A stretch of DNA of 64,000 bases from assembly GCF_900113575.1 (NCBI RefSeq), contig NZ_FOPV01000014.1, positions 1 to 64,000 on the forward strand, read 5' to 3'. Of this stretch, positions 8,989 through 18,816 are shown piece after piece. The notes beneath the pieces were generated by a model. It made no database searches and was not told the origin of the DNA. It saw only the letters and a list, made by a program, of their open reading frames with translations. Each line of letters opens with the position of its first letter. Positions within the stretch are counted from its first letter, which is position 1. The position numbers and the translations under genes are program-made. This stretch comes from Nitrosospira sp. Nsp14 (GTDB lineage: Bacteria > Pseudomonadota > Gammaproteobacteria > Burkholderiales > Nitrosomonadaceae).

Positions 8989-10089
8989 ATGAAGACGATT
9001 ACGGTTAACCTTACCCCCACCTTGAACGAGCGGAGCTACCCGATCCTTATCGGTAGCGGTCTGCTCAGTCACCCTGAATTTATCTTGCGCCATCTGACCC
9101 AGCAACGCGTAGCGATCATATCCAATACCACGGTTGCGCCCCTCTATATGGAAAAGCTACGCAGCAAGCTGGAGACAAAAGGGGTTGCGTCGTTTCCGAT
9201 TATCCTTCCCGATGGGGAAGAATACAAAAACTGGCAAACGCTGAACCTCATATTTGACGCTCTTCTGGCGAATCGATGTGAGCGCAGCACTGCGGTCTTG
9301 GCTCTAGGCGGCGGTGTCGTCGGTGATTTGACCGGATTCGCCGCTGCAACATATCTGCGCGGTGTTCCCTTTATCCAGATCCCAACCACGCTTCTGGCGC
9401 AGGTTGACTCGTCGGTGGGGGGCAAGACGGGTATCAATCATCCGCTTGGCAAGAATATGATCGGCGCTTTTTATCAGCCGCGCACAGTCCTGGCAGACAT
9501 CGAAACGCTGGATACCTTACCGGACCGGGAATTGCGGGCTGGCATTGCCGAGATCATCAAGTACGGCCTCATCCGCGACCTGGTCTTCCTGGATTGGATC
9601 GAGCGTAATATTCAAGGGATGTTAGCGCGGGATGCCGCGATTCTGACGGAAGCGATCGAGCGCAGCTGCGCGAACAAGGCCGACGTCGTGGCAGCGGATG
9701 AGCGTGAAAGCGGTGTCCGCGCATTACTGAACCTGGGGCATACCTTTGGCCATGCGGTCGAGAACGCGATGGGGTATGGTGTCTGGCTCCATGGCGAAGC
9801 CGTGGCTGCAGGCACAGTGCTTGCGGCGGACCTGTCGCATCGACTGGGCATGATCGGACGCGAAGATGTGCAGCGAATCAGGGACCTTTACGTTCGGGCC
9901 GGGCTTCCCGTGGCTGCCCCGAATCTGGGTGCGGAAACTTATCTACGTTTGATGGGGCTGGATAAGAAAGTAGAGGGAGGGAAGCTTCGTTTTGTGTTAC
10001 TCAAGCACATCGGAGAGGCCGTGGTTCGGGCTGACGTTCCGCGGGACATGCTAATTGATACGCTTACTGAATGCACAGTCCATGCATGA
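8989..10089 (+). CDS. aroB: 3-dehydroquinate synthase
   Basis: Second enzyme of the shikimate pathway, converting DAHP to 3-dehydroquinate with NAD and a divalent metal. The 366-residue protein shows PDGEEYKN (substrate and NAD region), [27 protein letters not shown] (phosphate and metal region) and NLGHTFGHA (metal-binding histidines). Length is normal. It runs directly into the dgt gene with an overlap of a few bases. Confidence 0.97.
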   Translation: MKTITVNLTPTLNERSYPILIGSGLLSHPEFILRHLTQQRVAIISNTTVAPLYMEKLRSKLETKGVASFPIILPDGEEYKNWQTLNLIFDALLANRCERSTAVLALGGGVVGDLTGFAAATYLRGVPFIQIPTTLLAQVDSSVGGKTGINHPLGKNMIGAFYQPRTVLADIETLDTLPDRELRAGIAEIIKYGLIRDLVFLDWIERNIQGMLARDAAILTEAIERSCANKADVVAADERESGVRALLNLGHTFGHAVENAMGYGVWLHGEAVAAGTVLAADLSHRLGMIGREDVQRIRDLYVRAGLPVAAPNLGAETYLRLMGLDKKVEGGKLRFVLLKHIGEAVVRADVPRDMLIDTLTECTVHA

Positions 10090-11203
10090 GTTGGCGCCCT
10101 ATGCAGTATCGGAGAAAAACTCGCGCGGTCGCCGTGTTTCGGAAGAGCTGTCTCCAGGACGGACATCTTTTCAACGTGATCGCGATCGTATCATTCATTC
10201 GACTGCCTTCCGCCGGCTTGAGTACAAGACCCAGGTTTTCGTCAATCACGAGGGAGATTTATTCCGCACGCGGCTGACGCACAGCCTGGAAGTGGCCCAG
10301 ATTGGCCGCTCCATAGCCCGAAACTTACGCCTTAACGAGGATTTGGTGGAGGCCATCGCGCTCGCTCATGACCTTGGACACACTCCGTTCGGCCATGCGG
10401 GGCAGGACGCGCTGAACGAATGCATGAAAGAGCATGGAGGTTTTGAACACAACCTTCAGTCCCTGCGAGTGGTGGACGTGCTGGAAGAGCATTACGGGGG
10501 GTTCGACGGCTTGAATTTGTGCTTTGAAACCCGTGAAGGCATTCTTAAACATTGCGCCAGAAAAAAAGCCCGTCAGCTCGGCGACGTAGGTGAACGTTTT
10601 ATCGCCGACCGGCGTCCGTCGCTTGAGGCGCAACTCGCCAATCTTGCGGACGAAATAGCGTACAACAATCACGACGTCGATGATGGTCTGCGCTCCGGCC
10701 TCATAACCCAGGAACAGCTCGGAGAAGTGGAAATATTCTCGCGCCATTTAGCCATGGCTAAAAATGCTTATCCTGGAATCTCGGGTCGGCGGCTCATACA
10801 TGAGACCGTGCGGCGCATGATCAATACACTGGTTTCCGATCTGACCGGACAAAGCGCAAAAAATATTGAAGACGCTGCCCCGGTAACCTTGTCCATGGTG
10901 CGAGAAGCGCCCGCCCTGATTGGTTTCAGCAAGAAGATCCACCAGGAGCAGCAGGAATTGAAAAAATTCCTGCGCGACCATCTTTATCGGCACTATCAAG
11001 TGGCGCGCATGAGCGCAAAGGCGCGCCACACCATTGAAATGCTTTTTAAGGCATTTCATTCTGATACGCGGGTGCTTCCTCCCGCATTTCAATCGAAATA
11101 TGCTCAGGATGGGTATCAGGCGATTGCGGACTATATTGCAGGCATGACCGACCGCTATGCCATCCGTGAATACCGAAAGCTGTTCATAATTGAAGAGCGC
11201 TGA
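10082..11203 (+). CDS. dgt: dGTP triphosphohydrolase-like HD protein
   Basis: Predicted deoxynucleoside triphosphate hydrolase that releases triphosphate and so tunes the dNTP pool. HD-domain motifs are intact: the [17 protein letters not shown] segment, [17 protein letters not shown], and [16 protein letters not shown] further on. The start chosen, ATG 10082, overlaps the aroB stop by 8 bp and gives 373 residues; a TTG at 10055 would add nine residues. The aroB-dgt-hemE order is common in betaproteobacteria. Substrate preference cannot be read from sequence. Confidence 0.93.
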   Translation: MHELAPYAVSEKNSRGRRVSEELSPGRTSFQRDRDRIIHSTAFRRLEYKTQVFVNHEGDLFRTRLTHSLEVAQIGRSIARNLRLNEDLVEAIALAHDLGHTPFGHAGQDALNECMKEHGGFEHNLQSLRVVDVLEEHYGGFDGLNLCFETREGILKHCARKKARQLGDVGERFIADRRPSLEAQLANLADEIAYNNHDVDDGLRSGLITQEQLGEVEIFSRHLAMAKNAYPGISGRRLIHETVRRMINTLVSDLTGQSAKNIEDAAPVTLSMVREAPALIGFSKKIHQEQQELKKFLRDHLYRHYQVARMSAKARHTIEMLFKAFHSDTRVLPPAFQSKYAQDGYQAIADYIAGMTDRYAIREYRKLFIIEER

Positions 11204-11449
11204 ACGCACGGATGCGGTGTCTGTGATTCGGATGGATTCCGAAAGAGGCCGGCGGCGCAGTTCAGGGGCAGCATGGATCGGGAATCGGCGTCGGCGTTGC
11301 CAGCCGATGAGCATATACCTGAGTGTCAATCGCTGGTAATATTGTAGGTTCGGCCCGTCCATCATGGTCGGTTTCCCTGCCCGGGTTACGATTCGGCGCA
11401 GCGCAAAGGGGAAAATGCCGAATCTCTTTCTCTGCGGTTGGATGAGCAA

Positions 11450-12517
11450 ATGACAAAATTAAAAAACGATACGCTGTTGCGGGCCCTCCTGCGCCAGCCG
11501 ACGGATTACACCCCTGTGTGGCTGATGCGCCAAGCCGGTCGCTATTTGCCCGAGTATAACCAGACCCGTAGCCGCGCTGGCAGTTTTCTCGCTCTGTGCA
11601 AGAATCCGGATTACGCTACCGAAGTTACGATGCAACCGCTGTCACGATTTCCGCTCGACGCCGCGATACTGTTCTCGGACATTCTAACGATACCCGATGC
11701 GATGGGGTTGGGTCTTTATTTTTCCGAAGGGGAAGGACCCAAGTTTGAGCGTCCCCTGCGCGAGGAATGGGAGATTCGCGCGCTCGCGGTACCAGATCCG
11801 GAGACGCATCTCCGCTATGTGCTGGACGCGGTGACCCAAATTCGCAGGACGCTGGATAACAGAATTCCCCTGATCGGGTTTTCGGGCAGTCCGTTTACCT
11901 TGGCCTGTTATATGGTGGAAGGCTGCGGCGGGACCGATTTTCGCCAGATCAAAACGATGCTGTATCAGCGACCTGATCTGCTGCATCACATCCTCAATAT
12001 TAACGCACAGGCTGTCACCGCCTATCTGAATGCTCAGATCGAATGTGGGGCTCAAGCGGTAATGATCTTCGATACCTGGGGCGGAGCCTTGTCTCATGCC
12101 GCGTATCGGGAATTCTCCTTACGGTATATGAGCCAGATCCTGGCTGGATTAAAGCGCGAGCATGGCGGTGAGCGCATTCCAAACATTGTTTTTACCAAGG
12201 GCGGGGGGCTGTGGCTCGAAAGTATTGCTGACAGCGGATGTGATGCGGTTGGGCTCGACTGGACCGTGGATATTGCCGACGCCCGCCAGCGAATTGGCCA
12301 TAAGGTTGCTCTGCAGGGAAATCTCGACCCGGCCGTGCTGTTCGCTTCGCCCGAGGTGATTACGGCTGAAGTGGAAAAAATCCTCTCAGGTTACGGTAAT
12401 GGTAGCGGCCACATCTTCAATCTGGGGCATGGCATTTCGCAGTACACGCCTCCGGAGAATGCTCTGATGCTGGTCGAGGCGGTCCACAGTAACAGTCGGA
12501 AATATCACCAGCAGTAG
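11450..12517 (+). CDS. hemE: Uroporphyrinogen decarboxylase
   Basis: Haem-pathway enzyme that converts uroporphyrinogen III to coproporphyrinogen III. The N-terminal signature [15 protein letters not shown], the active-site aspartate in [12 protein letters not shown], and [13 protein letters not shown] are present. The 355-residue length is standard. The ATG at 11450 is preferred over the in-frame TTG at 11438. The preceding 246 bp contain no gene. Confidence 0.97.
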   Translation: MTKLKNDTLLRALLRQPTDYTPVWLMRQAGRYLPEYNQTRSRAGSFLALCKNPDYATEVTMQPLSRFPLDAAILFSDILTIPDAMGLGLYFSEGEGPKFERPLREEWEIRALAVPDPETHLRYVLDAVTQIRRTLDNRIPLIGFSGSPFTLACYMVEGCGGTDFRQIKTMLYQRPDLLHHILNINAQAVTAYLNAQIECGAQAVMIFDTWGGALSHAAYREFSLRYMSQILAGLKREHGGERIPNIVFTKGGGLWLESIADSGCDAVGLDWTVDIADARQRIGHKVALQGNLDPAVLFASPEVITAEVEKILSGYGNGSGHIFNLGHGISQYTPPENALMLVEAVHSNSRKYHQQ

Positions 12518-12590
12518 AGCAGGTTTATAGCGCGATGTTAGTTGCGACAACCGATACAAAGATGTGCTAAATTCTCGTTTTAACCGAACA

Positions 12591-12617
12591 GGCCAGTTAT
12601 GAAACCAGATACTGGCC
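12591..12617. repeat. Short inverted repeat upstream of the response regulator
   Basis: A perfect 7-bp pair, GGCCAGT and ACTGGCC, is separated by 13 bp, 11 bp before the first possible ATG of the response regulator. There is no T-run, so a terminator is unlikely. It could be an operator for the two-component operon or a hairpin over the ribosome site; neither is shown. Confidence 0.4.
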
Positions 12618-12627
12618 CATCCTGAAT

Positions 12628-13392
12628 ATGGCCAACTTTTCGATGCAATTAGGTGAAAAACGGGTAAACTCAAGTGGTTCAGTTAGAACAAACCTAACGA
12701 AATTGCCAGTGCATATACTTATTATCGAAGACGATCCCGCGATCGCCACCAACCTCTACGATTTTCTCGAAGCACGCGGTCACAGTGTCGACGCTGCGGC
12801 GGATGGCATCACAGGTCTGCATCTTGCGGTAACGCAGAAATTCGATGGAATTCTGCTTGATCTCGGGCTGCCCGGCATGGATGGCATTACATTGTGCAGG
12901 AAACTTCGCAAGGAAGCCGATATCGATACGCCGGTACTGATGCTTACGGCGCGAGACACGCTGGACGATAAGCTTAAGGGGTTCGATTGCGGCGCCGACG
13001 ATTATCTGGTCAAGCCATTTGCGCTTAAGGAAGTTGAGGCGCGCCTGGTCGCGATGCATAAGCGTCACGGCGGCAAAGTCACGAGCCGCATGCTCGAAAC
13101 GGGTGATTTGTCTTTTGATCCAAAAACACTATCTATCCAGTTTGCCGGTGCAAGCGTCAAGCTGCCCCCCAAATGTATTCGGCTACTTGCCATTATGATG
13201 GGCGAACCGGGCCGGGTGTTCAGCCGCAGGGAATTGGAATCGGAAGTCTGGGGCGATGAGCAGGGCACGAGCGATACCTTGCGTAGCCATATGCACGAAC
13301 TTCGCCGCGCGCTGAGCCGGGCCGGAGGATATGATCCAATCGAGACAGTTCACGGCCTTGGTTATCGCCTGATTTCTCGTGCCAGGAGTTAA
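12628..13392 (+). CDS. OmpR-family response regulator
   Basis: DNA-binding regulator activated by the kinase encoded next to it. The receiver domain starts at about residue 28 (VHILIIEDDPAIA), with phosphoacceptor D78 in ILLDLGLPGMDG and the conserved K129 in YLVKPF. A winged-helix output domain follows from about residue 155 to the end (TLRSHMHELRRAL, VHGLGYRL). The first 27 residues are not part of the fold, so the true start may be the GTG at 12709, which opens exactly at the receiver; neither start has a good ribosome site. The gene overlaps the kinase gene by 14 bp. The regulon is unknown. Confidence 0.9.
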   Translation: MANFSMQLGEKRVNSSGSVRTNLTKLPVHILIIEDDPAIATNLYDFLEARGHSVDAAADGITGLHLAVTQKFDGILLDLGLPGMDGITLCRKLRKEADIDTPVLMLTARDTLDDKLKGFDCGADDYLVKPFALKEVEARLVAMHKRHGGKVTSRMLETGDLSFDPKTLSIQFAGASVKLPPKCIRLLAIMMGEPGRVFSRRELESEVWGDEQGTSDTLRSHMHELRRALSRAGGYDPIETVHGLGYRLISRARS

Positions 13393-14647
13393 GCGCGGTT
13401 TACGCCTGCGTGTTGCACTGGCATTTGCAATATTCTGCATTGTTGTCGTTGGAACCGTTGGTATCAGCCTCTACATCGCCTCGGATGATATTGAACAGGC
13501 GCATATCGAGCAGATTCTCGAAGCCGAGATGGATTATCTCGTGCAGCGCTATAGCGAGAGCAGCGATTTTGTTCCGCAGGTAGGTTCCAATCTCGAGAAA
13601 TATATCGTCCGCGATGCTGCGGATGAATCGCATCTGCCAACATACCTCCAAGGATTGAATTACAGGCGCCATAAAGTGTTTCGTGGCCCGGAAGAAATCC
13701 GGGTCGCGGTACGGCACGCCAATGGCGTCAAGTTTCTCGTTGCATATGAGATTGGACTTCACGATCTGCGGCAGCAGGAACTCCGGCTCCTTATCGTTTT
13801 ATCGCTCTTGTCGGTTGTTGGGGTAGCCTTGGTGGTTGGATATTTACTCGCCGGCGTGCTCGTCAGACAGGTCACTGATCTAGCCGAGCGGGTGCGGCAT
13901 CTTGCGCCGGGCGACGTGCAAGGCGCCACAATGATACAGCCAGGGCAGGACGAGGAGGTCGCGCAGCTTGCGCATGCGTTGGACGACTACCAGAACCGCA
14001 TTACGCGTATGTTGCGGCGCGAGCAGGAATTTACCGCCAACGTCAGCCATGAGTTGCGTACGCCAATCACCACCATTTTGACAAGCTGTGAGCTTCTGGC
14101 GACGGAGCCAAGCCTGCCAGAGCGGGCACGCGGAAGAATCGGGATGATCGAGAGTGCGGCCACCCGTATGGGTGAGCAATTACAGGCCTTGCTATTCCTC
14201 GCCCGTGAGCAGGCGCTAGGGATCATGGAGCCGGTCGCACTTGCGGAATGCGTTTACGACGCGGTGGAACCGGTATGTACGGAGATATATCGCAAGCGGC
14301 TTAATTTCGAGGTCGCAATCGAGCCAAAGGCGGTTCTTACGCTAAATCCACAGGCACTGCATACGGCTCTCGTGAATCTGCTCCGAAATGCGGTGCAGTA
14401 TACCGAGCGCGGTTTCATTCGCGTCAGTTTTAACCGGAACCGTCTTTCGATCTCGGATTCGGGTATTGGCATCGAGCCGTTTTACCTGCCACTTCTCTAT
14501 GAGCGTTTCTTCCGCGGAACATCTCAAGGCGAGGGTTTAGGCATAGGGCTTGCTATCGTCAAACGGATTTGCGATCACTACGGCTGGACCATTGATGTCG
14601 ATAGTACCCCTGGAAAAGGTACCACGTTTCACATCACATTTCCTTGA
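13379..14647 (+). CDS. Membrane sensor histidine kinase
   Basis: Partner of the preceding response regulator. Two transmembrane segments (about 11-33 and 137-161) bracket a periplasmic sensor of roughly 100 residues. Then follow a HAMP-like linker, the H-box FTANVSHELRTP with H224, the N-box LVNLLRNAVQYT, and the ATP-binding ISDSGIGI and GLGIGLAIVKR motifs. The start is a GTG inside the end of the regulator gene. The sensor sequence does not identify a ligand. Length 422 is typical. Confidence 0.92.
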   Translation: MPGVKRGLRLRVALAFAIFCIVVVGTVGISLYIASDDIEQAHIEQILEAEMDYLVQRYSESSDFVPQVGSNLEKYIVRDAADESHLPTYLQGLNYRRHKVFRGPEEIRVAVRHANGVKFLVAYEIGLHDLRQQELRLLIVLSLLSVVGVALVVGYLLAGVLVRQVTDLAERVRHLAPGDVQGATMIQPGQDEEVAQLAHALDDYQNRITRMLRREQEFTANVSHELRTPITTILTSCELLATEPSLPERARGRIGMIESAATRMGEQLQALLFLAREQALGIMEPVALAECVYDAVEPVCTEIYRKRLNFEVAIEPKAVLTLNPQALHTALVNLLRNAVQYTERGFIRVSFNRNRLSISDSGIGIEPFYLPLLYERFFRGTSQGEGLGIGLAIVKRICDHYGWTIDVDSTPGKGTTFHITFP

Positions 14648-15400
14648 AGGCCAAACTGAGCGGCTGGACAGTGTGCTTCTTCTGTACGCAGCCTATCCAA
14701 ACTCACTTCCATAAAAAAATCTCCTGGCTCAACCTCTTCACGCTCTCAAAAATAGTGAGGCGATATCGTTCGCTGCTTGGTAGCTTGGTAGTAATGCCTG
14801 AGTGATGAACAGGCCTCACGCCGCGAACCCGTCCCCCGTTTCAAATCAGCCCTACCCCGGTCCCCTTGCGGTTTTGTTATACGATACGTAGGAAGGCCTG
14901 GTGATTGTGCTCTGTTGTCACCTTCACCTGTTGCCAAATTCCTAAGCCTCTCCGTCCACCCGCTCCTTTGGAGGCTGCTAAGCTGGCGGCCCGTTAGCGA
15001 CACCTTATCCGTTTAACTCCACAGCTGCGCCAGATCGTTCGCCTCCTTCCAAGCTCAACGACCGCCTGTAAGAACTTCTGAACAGGTAAGCGTCCATCGG
15101 GGCAACAGGGATGTCTTGTGATTATCGCCATTTTTCGGTAGGCGATGCCCTGGCGGGGCCTATCTTGAAATTCTTTCGTTATGGTGATTCGCTCTGAGCC
15201 GCGACGGTCGTTTTCATGTCGACCGTATCGACTTGGATATTCTTGAAAAGCGCGCCGCGCCATAAACCCGGGAGCGATGCTAGTAATCCTCGCAGGGTGG
15301 GAAATAAATATTGCTCACTAAGATACTTTACTCAAATGAAATAGCGCTGGCTTGTTTTCAGGAAGAATTAAGACTTTTTTAAAATATTTTTATTTAGTTG
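14648..15400. other. Non-coding stretch with possible gene debris
   Basis: About 750 bp with no supported gene. Two minus-strand frames (14746-15003 and 14994-15263) are open, are arginine-rich and resemble no family I recognise; neither has a ribosome site. The region looks like decayed or intergenic sequence between the two-component operon and the carbon-uptake island. A remnant of a mobile element is possible but no terminal repeats or transposase motifs were found. Confidence 0.35.
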
Positions 15401-15406
15401 GCCCGA

Positions 15407-15445
15407 TTCACAAATTAATCACAGATACGAAATCTTTTCTTCACA
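15407..15445. promoter_or_regulatory. TTCACA box pair upstream of sbtA
   Basis: TTCACA occurs at 15407-15412 and again at 15440-15445 (within CTTCACA, 15439-15445), exactly 33 bp apart. The same hexamer appears in phased groups before the SulP gene and after the UspA gene, with 11, 22 and 33 bp steps. It lies some 610 bp before sbtA. The assignment as a regulator site is inference from the repeated spacing. Confidence 0.4.
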
Positions 15446-15451
15446 CCCACT

Positions 15452-15534
15452 GTGTTAATTTTTTATTAACACGCAATTCGAATCCCTTATAACACGCTTG
15501 TTTAATAATTATTAAAAATGATTAATATTAATCA
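15452..15534. repeat. Three perfect AT-rich palindromes
   Basis: Within 83 bp lie GTGTTAAT-5-ATTAACAC (15452-15472), the 16-bp TTTAATAATTATTAAA (15501-15516) and the 16-bp TGATTAATATTAATCA (15519-15534); all are perfect. The block is far more AT-rich than its surroundings. It lies about 520 bp before sbtA and directly after a TTCACA pair. LysR-type or other operator function, or an AT-rich bending segment, is possible; no protein can be named. Confidence 0.55.
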
Positions 15535-16054
15535 ACGCATTACAGAAATCTGTTTCTCAGTAGGCACCCGAGGGGGATTTAATTGAAAGCTAATTACTCG
15601 CGTAACCCCCGGCATGTGGAAGGAAGCGTGCTCGCGTTAAACTAATCAAAAATATGACGGCTGTGAATAGGGGTGGGTTTGTGGCGAAAGGCGTGGACTT
15701 AATTTGGATTCGGATAATTGTCCCCGTCTCAAAGAAAAATATGACCATGGATTATACAGGAATTAGAAGCTAATGAATGCGATCGCTTTTGGGGGTTGTT
15801 CTCCCGAAACGGCCAGAGTTGGAGCCAGAGCGATTGGCCCTCCAGTCCCTCGCGCTGAGCCAATGGAGCGAATTGAGACGCGTCCGCCGCGATAGAAATG
15901 ACATGGCGTGCGCCAGGTAGATAAACGCTTTCTGGGGGGTAAAAAATGAATCAACAACTGAGGAGTATAAGGTTACACAGCAGGGACTGCAACACAACAG
16001 ATCTAACGTGCACGTCGTTAGGACAACTAATAATCACAATAGGAGGATGACGCA
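15535..16054. other. Long leader before sbtA without a gene
   Basis: About 520 bp with no supported gene. A 40-codon frame at 15773 has a poor ribosome site and no recognisable product. The end of the stretch holds the good ribosome site AGGAGG of sbtA. Promoter elements could not be located with confidence, so this may be a long 5' leader or plain spacer. Confidence 0.35.
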
Positions 16055-17008
16055 ATGTCCACCATACAACCTGTAGTGCTGTTCTTCGTTCTGGGGGTTT
16101 TGGCCGGAGTGATGAAATCCGACCTCAAGATCCCCGAGGCTTTATACAAGAGCCTGAGCATCTTCCTGTTGATTGCCATCGGCTTCAAGGGAGGGGTATC
16201 GATGGCCAAGTACGAAATCATGGAGGTGCTGCCCATCGCCCTGTCGATGGTTGTACTCGCGGCGCTGGTGCCACTGACAGCCTATCCGATATTGAGGAAG
16301 CTCGGAAAATTCAGTCAGGCCGATGCTGGCGCTATTTCCGCCCACTATGGTTCGGTGAGCGCGGTGACCTTTGCGGTAGGTATCGCCTTCCTGGAGGGGG
16401 TCAAGGAGACGTCCGAAGGCTACATGGTCCTCATCATGGCGCTGATGGAGATACCGGCGTTGGTAACCGGCACCGTTTTGGCGCGGGCTGGAGCAAAGGG
16501 TACGACCCAGTGGGGGAAGCTATTGCACGAGATCCTGACCGGCACCAGTATTTTCCTGATGGTGGGTGGGGTCATCGTCGGTTACTACGCCGGGATGGTA
16601 AAACTTGTATCGCCGCTGGATAAGATGTTCATGGACCTGTTCATGGGTGTGCTCGCGTTGTTCCTGCTGGAAATGGGCTTGCTCGCGTCAGCGCGGTTGC
16701 AGGTAATCAAGGCAAAAGGCCCGTTCCTGATCGGGTTTGGCATACTGTTTCCATTGACAGCCGGGGCTTTTGGCGCCTTTCTCGGCGCGGCATTCGGTTT
16801 ATCCCTGGGCGGTGCCATGATGCTGGCCGTGCTGTACGCCAGTTGCTCTTACATCGCGGCCCCCGCGGCCATGCGCATCGCGGTACCCGAAGCCGACCCG
16901 GCGGTGTCGATCGGTGCCTCCCTGGGGATTACCTTCCCGTTTAACATCTTCGTCGGAGTGCCCATTTACTATGAGATGGCGAAGTTCTTTAAAGGCATGG
17001 TGGCATAA
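16055..17008 (+). CDS. sbtA: SbtA-type sodium-dependent bicarbonate transporter
   Basis: Inner-membrane permease expected to import HCO3- with Na+. The 317-residue protein is almost wholly hydrophobic, with about ten segments in two inverted halves. It carries family hallmarks such as GFKGGVSM, SAHYGSVSAVTF and YIAAPAAMRIAVPEADP, the conserved half-site motifs of SbtA (DUF897). It is shorter than the ~370-residue cyanobacterial protein. AATAGGAGG sits 8 bp before the ATG. The PII-like SbtB gene follows 144 bp downstream, the arrangement known from cyanobacteria and from several chemoautotrophs, supporting a role in supplying inorganic carbon. Confidence 0.93.
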   Translation: MSTIQPVVLFFVLGVLAGVMKSDLKIPEALYKSLSIFLLIAIGFKGGVSMAKYEIMEVLPIALSMVVLAALVPLTAYPILRKLGKFSQADAGAISAHYGSVSAVTFAVGIAFLEGVKETSEGYMVLIMALMEIPALVTGTVLARAGAKGTTQWGKLLHEILTGTSIFLMVGGVIVGYYAGMVKLVSPLDKMFMDLFMGVLALFLLEMGLLASARLQVIKAKGPFLIGFGILFPLTAGAFGAFLGAAFGLSLGGAMMLAVLYASCSYIAAPAAMRIAVPEADPAVSIGASLGITFPFNIFVGVPIYYEMAKFFKGMVA

Positions 17009-17152
17009 GGTTGCAGGAGAGGATAGACGTACTATCACCGGAGGGGTGGCGTTAAATAGCAAAGATCTTTTCCGAGGTGGCAGTACGTTTAATGAAGTCA
17101 CATCAATAGCAAGTGCCGTTATCCGACAGTCTTCACTTTCTAGGGGGAAATC

Positions 17153-17470
17153 ATGGATTCCGCAATCGCAATGAAGAGAATAGAAATCGTAATCGATGAG
17201 GAAAAACTCAAAGAACTGATTGGCATATTGAATGATTTAGGCGTACGGGGATACACGTTCATAAAGTCCGCTGGCGGCCTGGGGTCAAGGGGTACAAGGC
17301 GTCCTGACGACATCTTCTTCGAGCAAAACAATGCCATGCTGATTCTTGCTTGCCAGGAGTCTCAGGCACAGAAGGTGGCCACCGCACTTCGGCCCAAGCT
17401 GAAGGAGTTCGGCGGAATGTGTCTGGTTTCGGACTGCTACTGGATCGAGGGACCGCCAGTTTCGTATTAA
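17153..17470 (+). CDS. sbtB: PII-like regulator of SbtA (SbtB family)
   Basis: Trimeric PII-like signalling protein that in cyanobacteria binds adenyl nucleotides and gates SbtA. The 105-residue protein has the PII fold order: MKRIEIVIDEEKLKELIGIL (beta1-alpha1), VRGYTFIKSAGG, and a T-loop with GLGSRGTRRPDD. A C-terminal tail carries two cysteines (CLVSDC) where cyanobacterial SbtB has its redox-sensitive R-loop. GGGGGA lies 5 bp before the ATG. Position right after sbtA supports the pairing; nucleotide specificity is not visible. Confidence 0.9.
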   Translation: MDSAIAMKRIEIVIDEEKLKELIGILNDLGVRGYTFIKSAGGLGSRGTRRPDDIFFEQNNAMLILACQESQAQKVATALRPKLKEFGGMCLVSDCYWIEGPPVSY

Positions 17471-18062
17471 ACATCGATTCTATTTCCATGGGGACATTCC
17501 TTGGGTTGTGGCTGGTTCATTATAAACGCCCTGGAGCATACAGAATTTCACGGGTTCCAGCTTGTTTGCAGTCATGAGGGTTGATCACCGGTCACTTATC
17601 CAAGGAGTGGGCAATGTTACAACCCCATTTGTTTCACGATTCATTTTCGGCAGTGAGTTGCTGTTGATTTGTCATCGACACCGGCCGTACCTGCGGGCGC
17701 GAGCTAAGCGTGGTTTTCATCCAACCTCGCTTAGGGTCAGGCACCTGTCTCAGGCAAGCTGAAGCAAAAATTCTTTCGACGTAGAGAGAATGAAGCCTTG
17801 CCGAAGGTACGCTCGGACATTTAACGACATTTTTATGAATCGGTGCTCCTGAGTCCGGTATCAGGTGCTCTGAATAGATTTGACGGACGGGTATGACGAC
17901 AATTGAGGTCAGCAGTCCGTTAACTTGGTCGGGCGTCCCATTCAGTCAAGTCGTTGACCTGAGTATGGGAGAAGGGGGCTCACTAAAAGACGGAAGAGAT
18001 AGAGCCAGACGGGGGAGTTTAACGTTCAGTACGTATGTCTCATTAACCTAATTGAGAGCGCC
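17471..18062. other. 592-bp intergenic region after sbtB
   Basis: No supported gene. A 17-codon frame at 17614 has an excellent ribosome site (AAGGAGTGGGCA) but is too short to call. No hairpin followed by a T-run was found for the sbtAB transcript. Confidence 0.35.
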
Positions 18063-18563
18063 ATGGCAAGACCTGCGACGGGACGGGAGTTTGTGGAAAC
18101 CGCAAAGGCAAGAATCGCATCGGCCAAAACCGTAGATGCATTGCGTGCCGCCCAGGCATTACTGCTTCCGCTGGAGTTTGGGCTCTCGCTCGAGCAAACA
18201 GCGATCGTGATTGGATTATCCAAGAGCCGGACGGGAAAACTGAGGACTCGATTTCAGCGAATTGAATGCGGCGTTGAGCAGGTTAAAACCAAGAAAGGAT
18301 TACGTAACCATGCACGGATGAGCCTGGATGAAGAGGTAAAATTTCTTGCTCCCTTCATTGCGCAGGGTCACGATACAGGTGTGTTGCCGGTTCCTCAACT
18401 AAAAGCCGAGCTTGAGCGACGTATTGGAAGAAAAGTTTCAACGTCAACCGTTTATCAGTTACTGCGCCGCCATGGGTGGTCGAAGTTCGCACAGCAGCAT
18501 CGCGCGGAGCAAAAGGGGGTAAAATCGAGCAGTCCCGCGAGGCAAAAAAAGGATGACAACTGA
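18063..18563 (+). CDS. Isolated IS630-type winged helix-turn-helix protein
   Basis: A 166-residue basic protein made of the DNA-binding part of IS630-family transposases and nothing else. It shows a first helix-turn-helix near residues 58-80 (LSLEQTAIVIGLSKSRTGKL) and a winged helix near residues 115-150 (LKAELERRIGRKVSTSTVYQLLRRHGW). The catalytic DDE half is missing: the frame ends in a lysine-rich tail (PARQKKDDN), and no continuation was found in the next 250 bp. No terminal inverted repeats were found. It is either a truncated transposase or a stand-alone DNA-binding protein; intact codon structure and a full stop favour the second slightly. Confidence 0.7.
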   Translation: MARPATGREFVETAKARIASAKTVDALRAAQALLLPLEFGLSLEQTAIVIGLSKSRTGKLRTRFQRIECGVEQVKTKKGLRNHARMSLDEEVKFLAPFIAQGHDTGVLPVPQLKAELERRIGRKVSTSTVYQLLRRHGWSKFAQQHRAEQKGVKSSSPARQKKDDN

Positions 18564-18816
18564 TGGAGAGCGTCTTCGACGCTAATCGTTTATGAATACT
18601 CGCGCGGGGCAGGCGGTAAGGGAAAGGGTGGAAAGGGTGCTTTCGGAAAGTATTTCTGCTTTTCGACGCTGCTCGAACGAGCTGCGTTTTGTTTTTGTGT
18701 TATTCCCATCCAAGGATTTGCCGCCTCCTGGGTGAAACCATAGTTGCTATTTCCGCGGAGCGCCCTTGTTCGATGTAAGCCATCGCAGCGGGACGACGGC
18801 TTACATCAGATAGTAC
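18564..18816. other. Gap with an inverted repeat after the CA-like gene
   Basis: No gene. A perfect 10-bp inverted repeat, GATGTAAGCC at 18772 and GGCTTACATC ending at 18807, has a 16-bp loop and begins 9 bp after the stop of the minus-strand carbonic-anhydrase-like gene. It may end that transcript, although no T-run follows. Confidence 0.5.

Noticed and set aside
12591-12617. GGCCAGT/ACTGGCC hairpin as the hemE terminator
   Set aside because: No T-run on the plus strand and it lies 74 bp after hemE; kept only as an inverted repeat.
17614-17667. 17-codon frame with a strong ribosome site after sbtB
   Set aside because: Too short and not followed by a gene it could lead. Recorded only because the ribosome site is so good.
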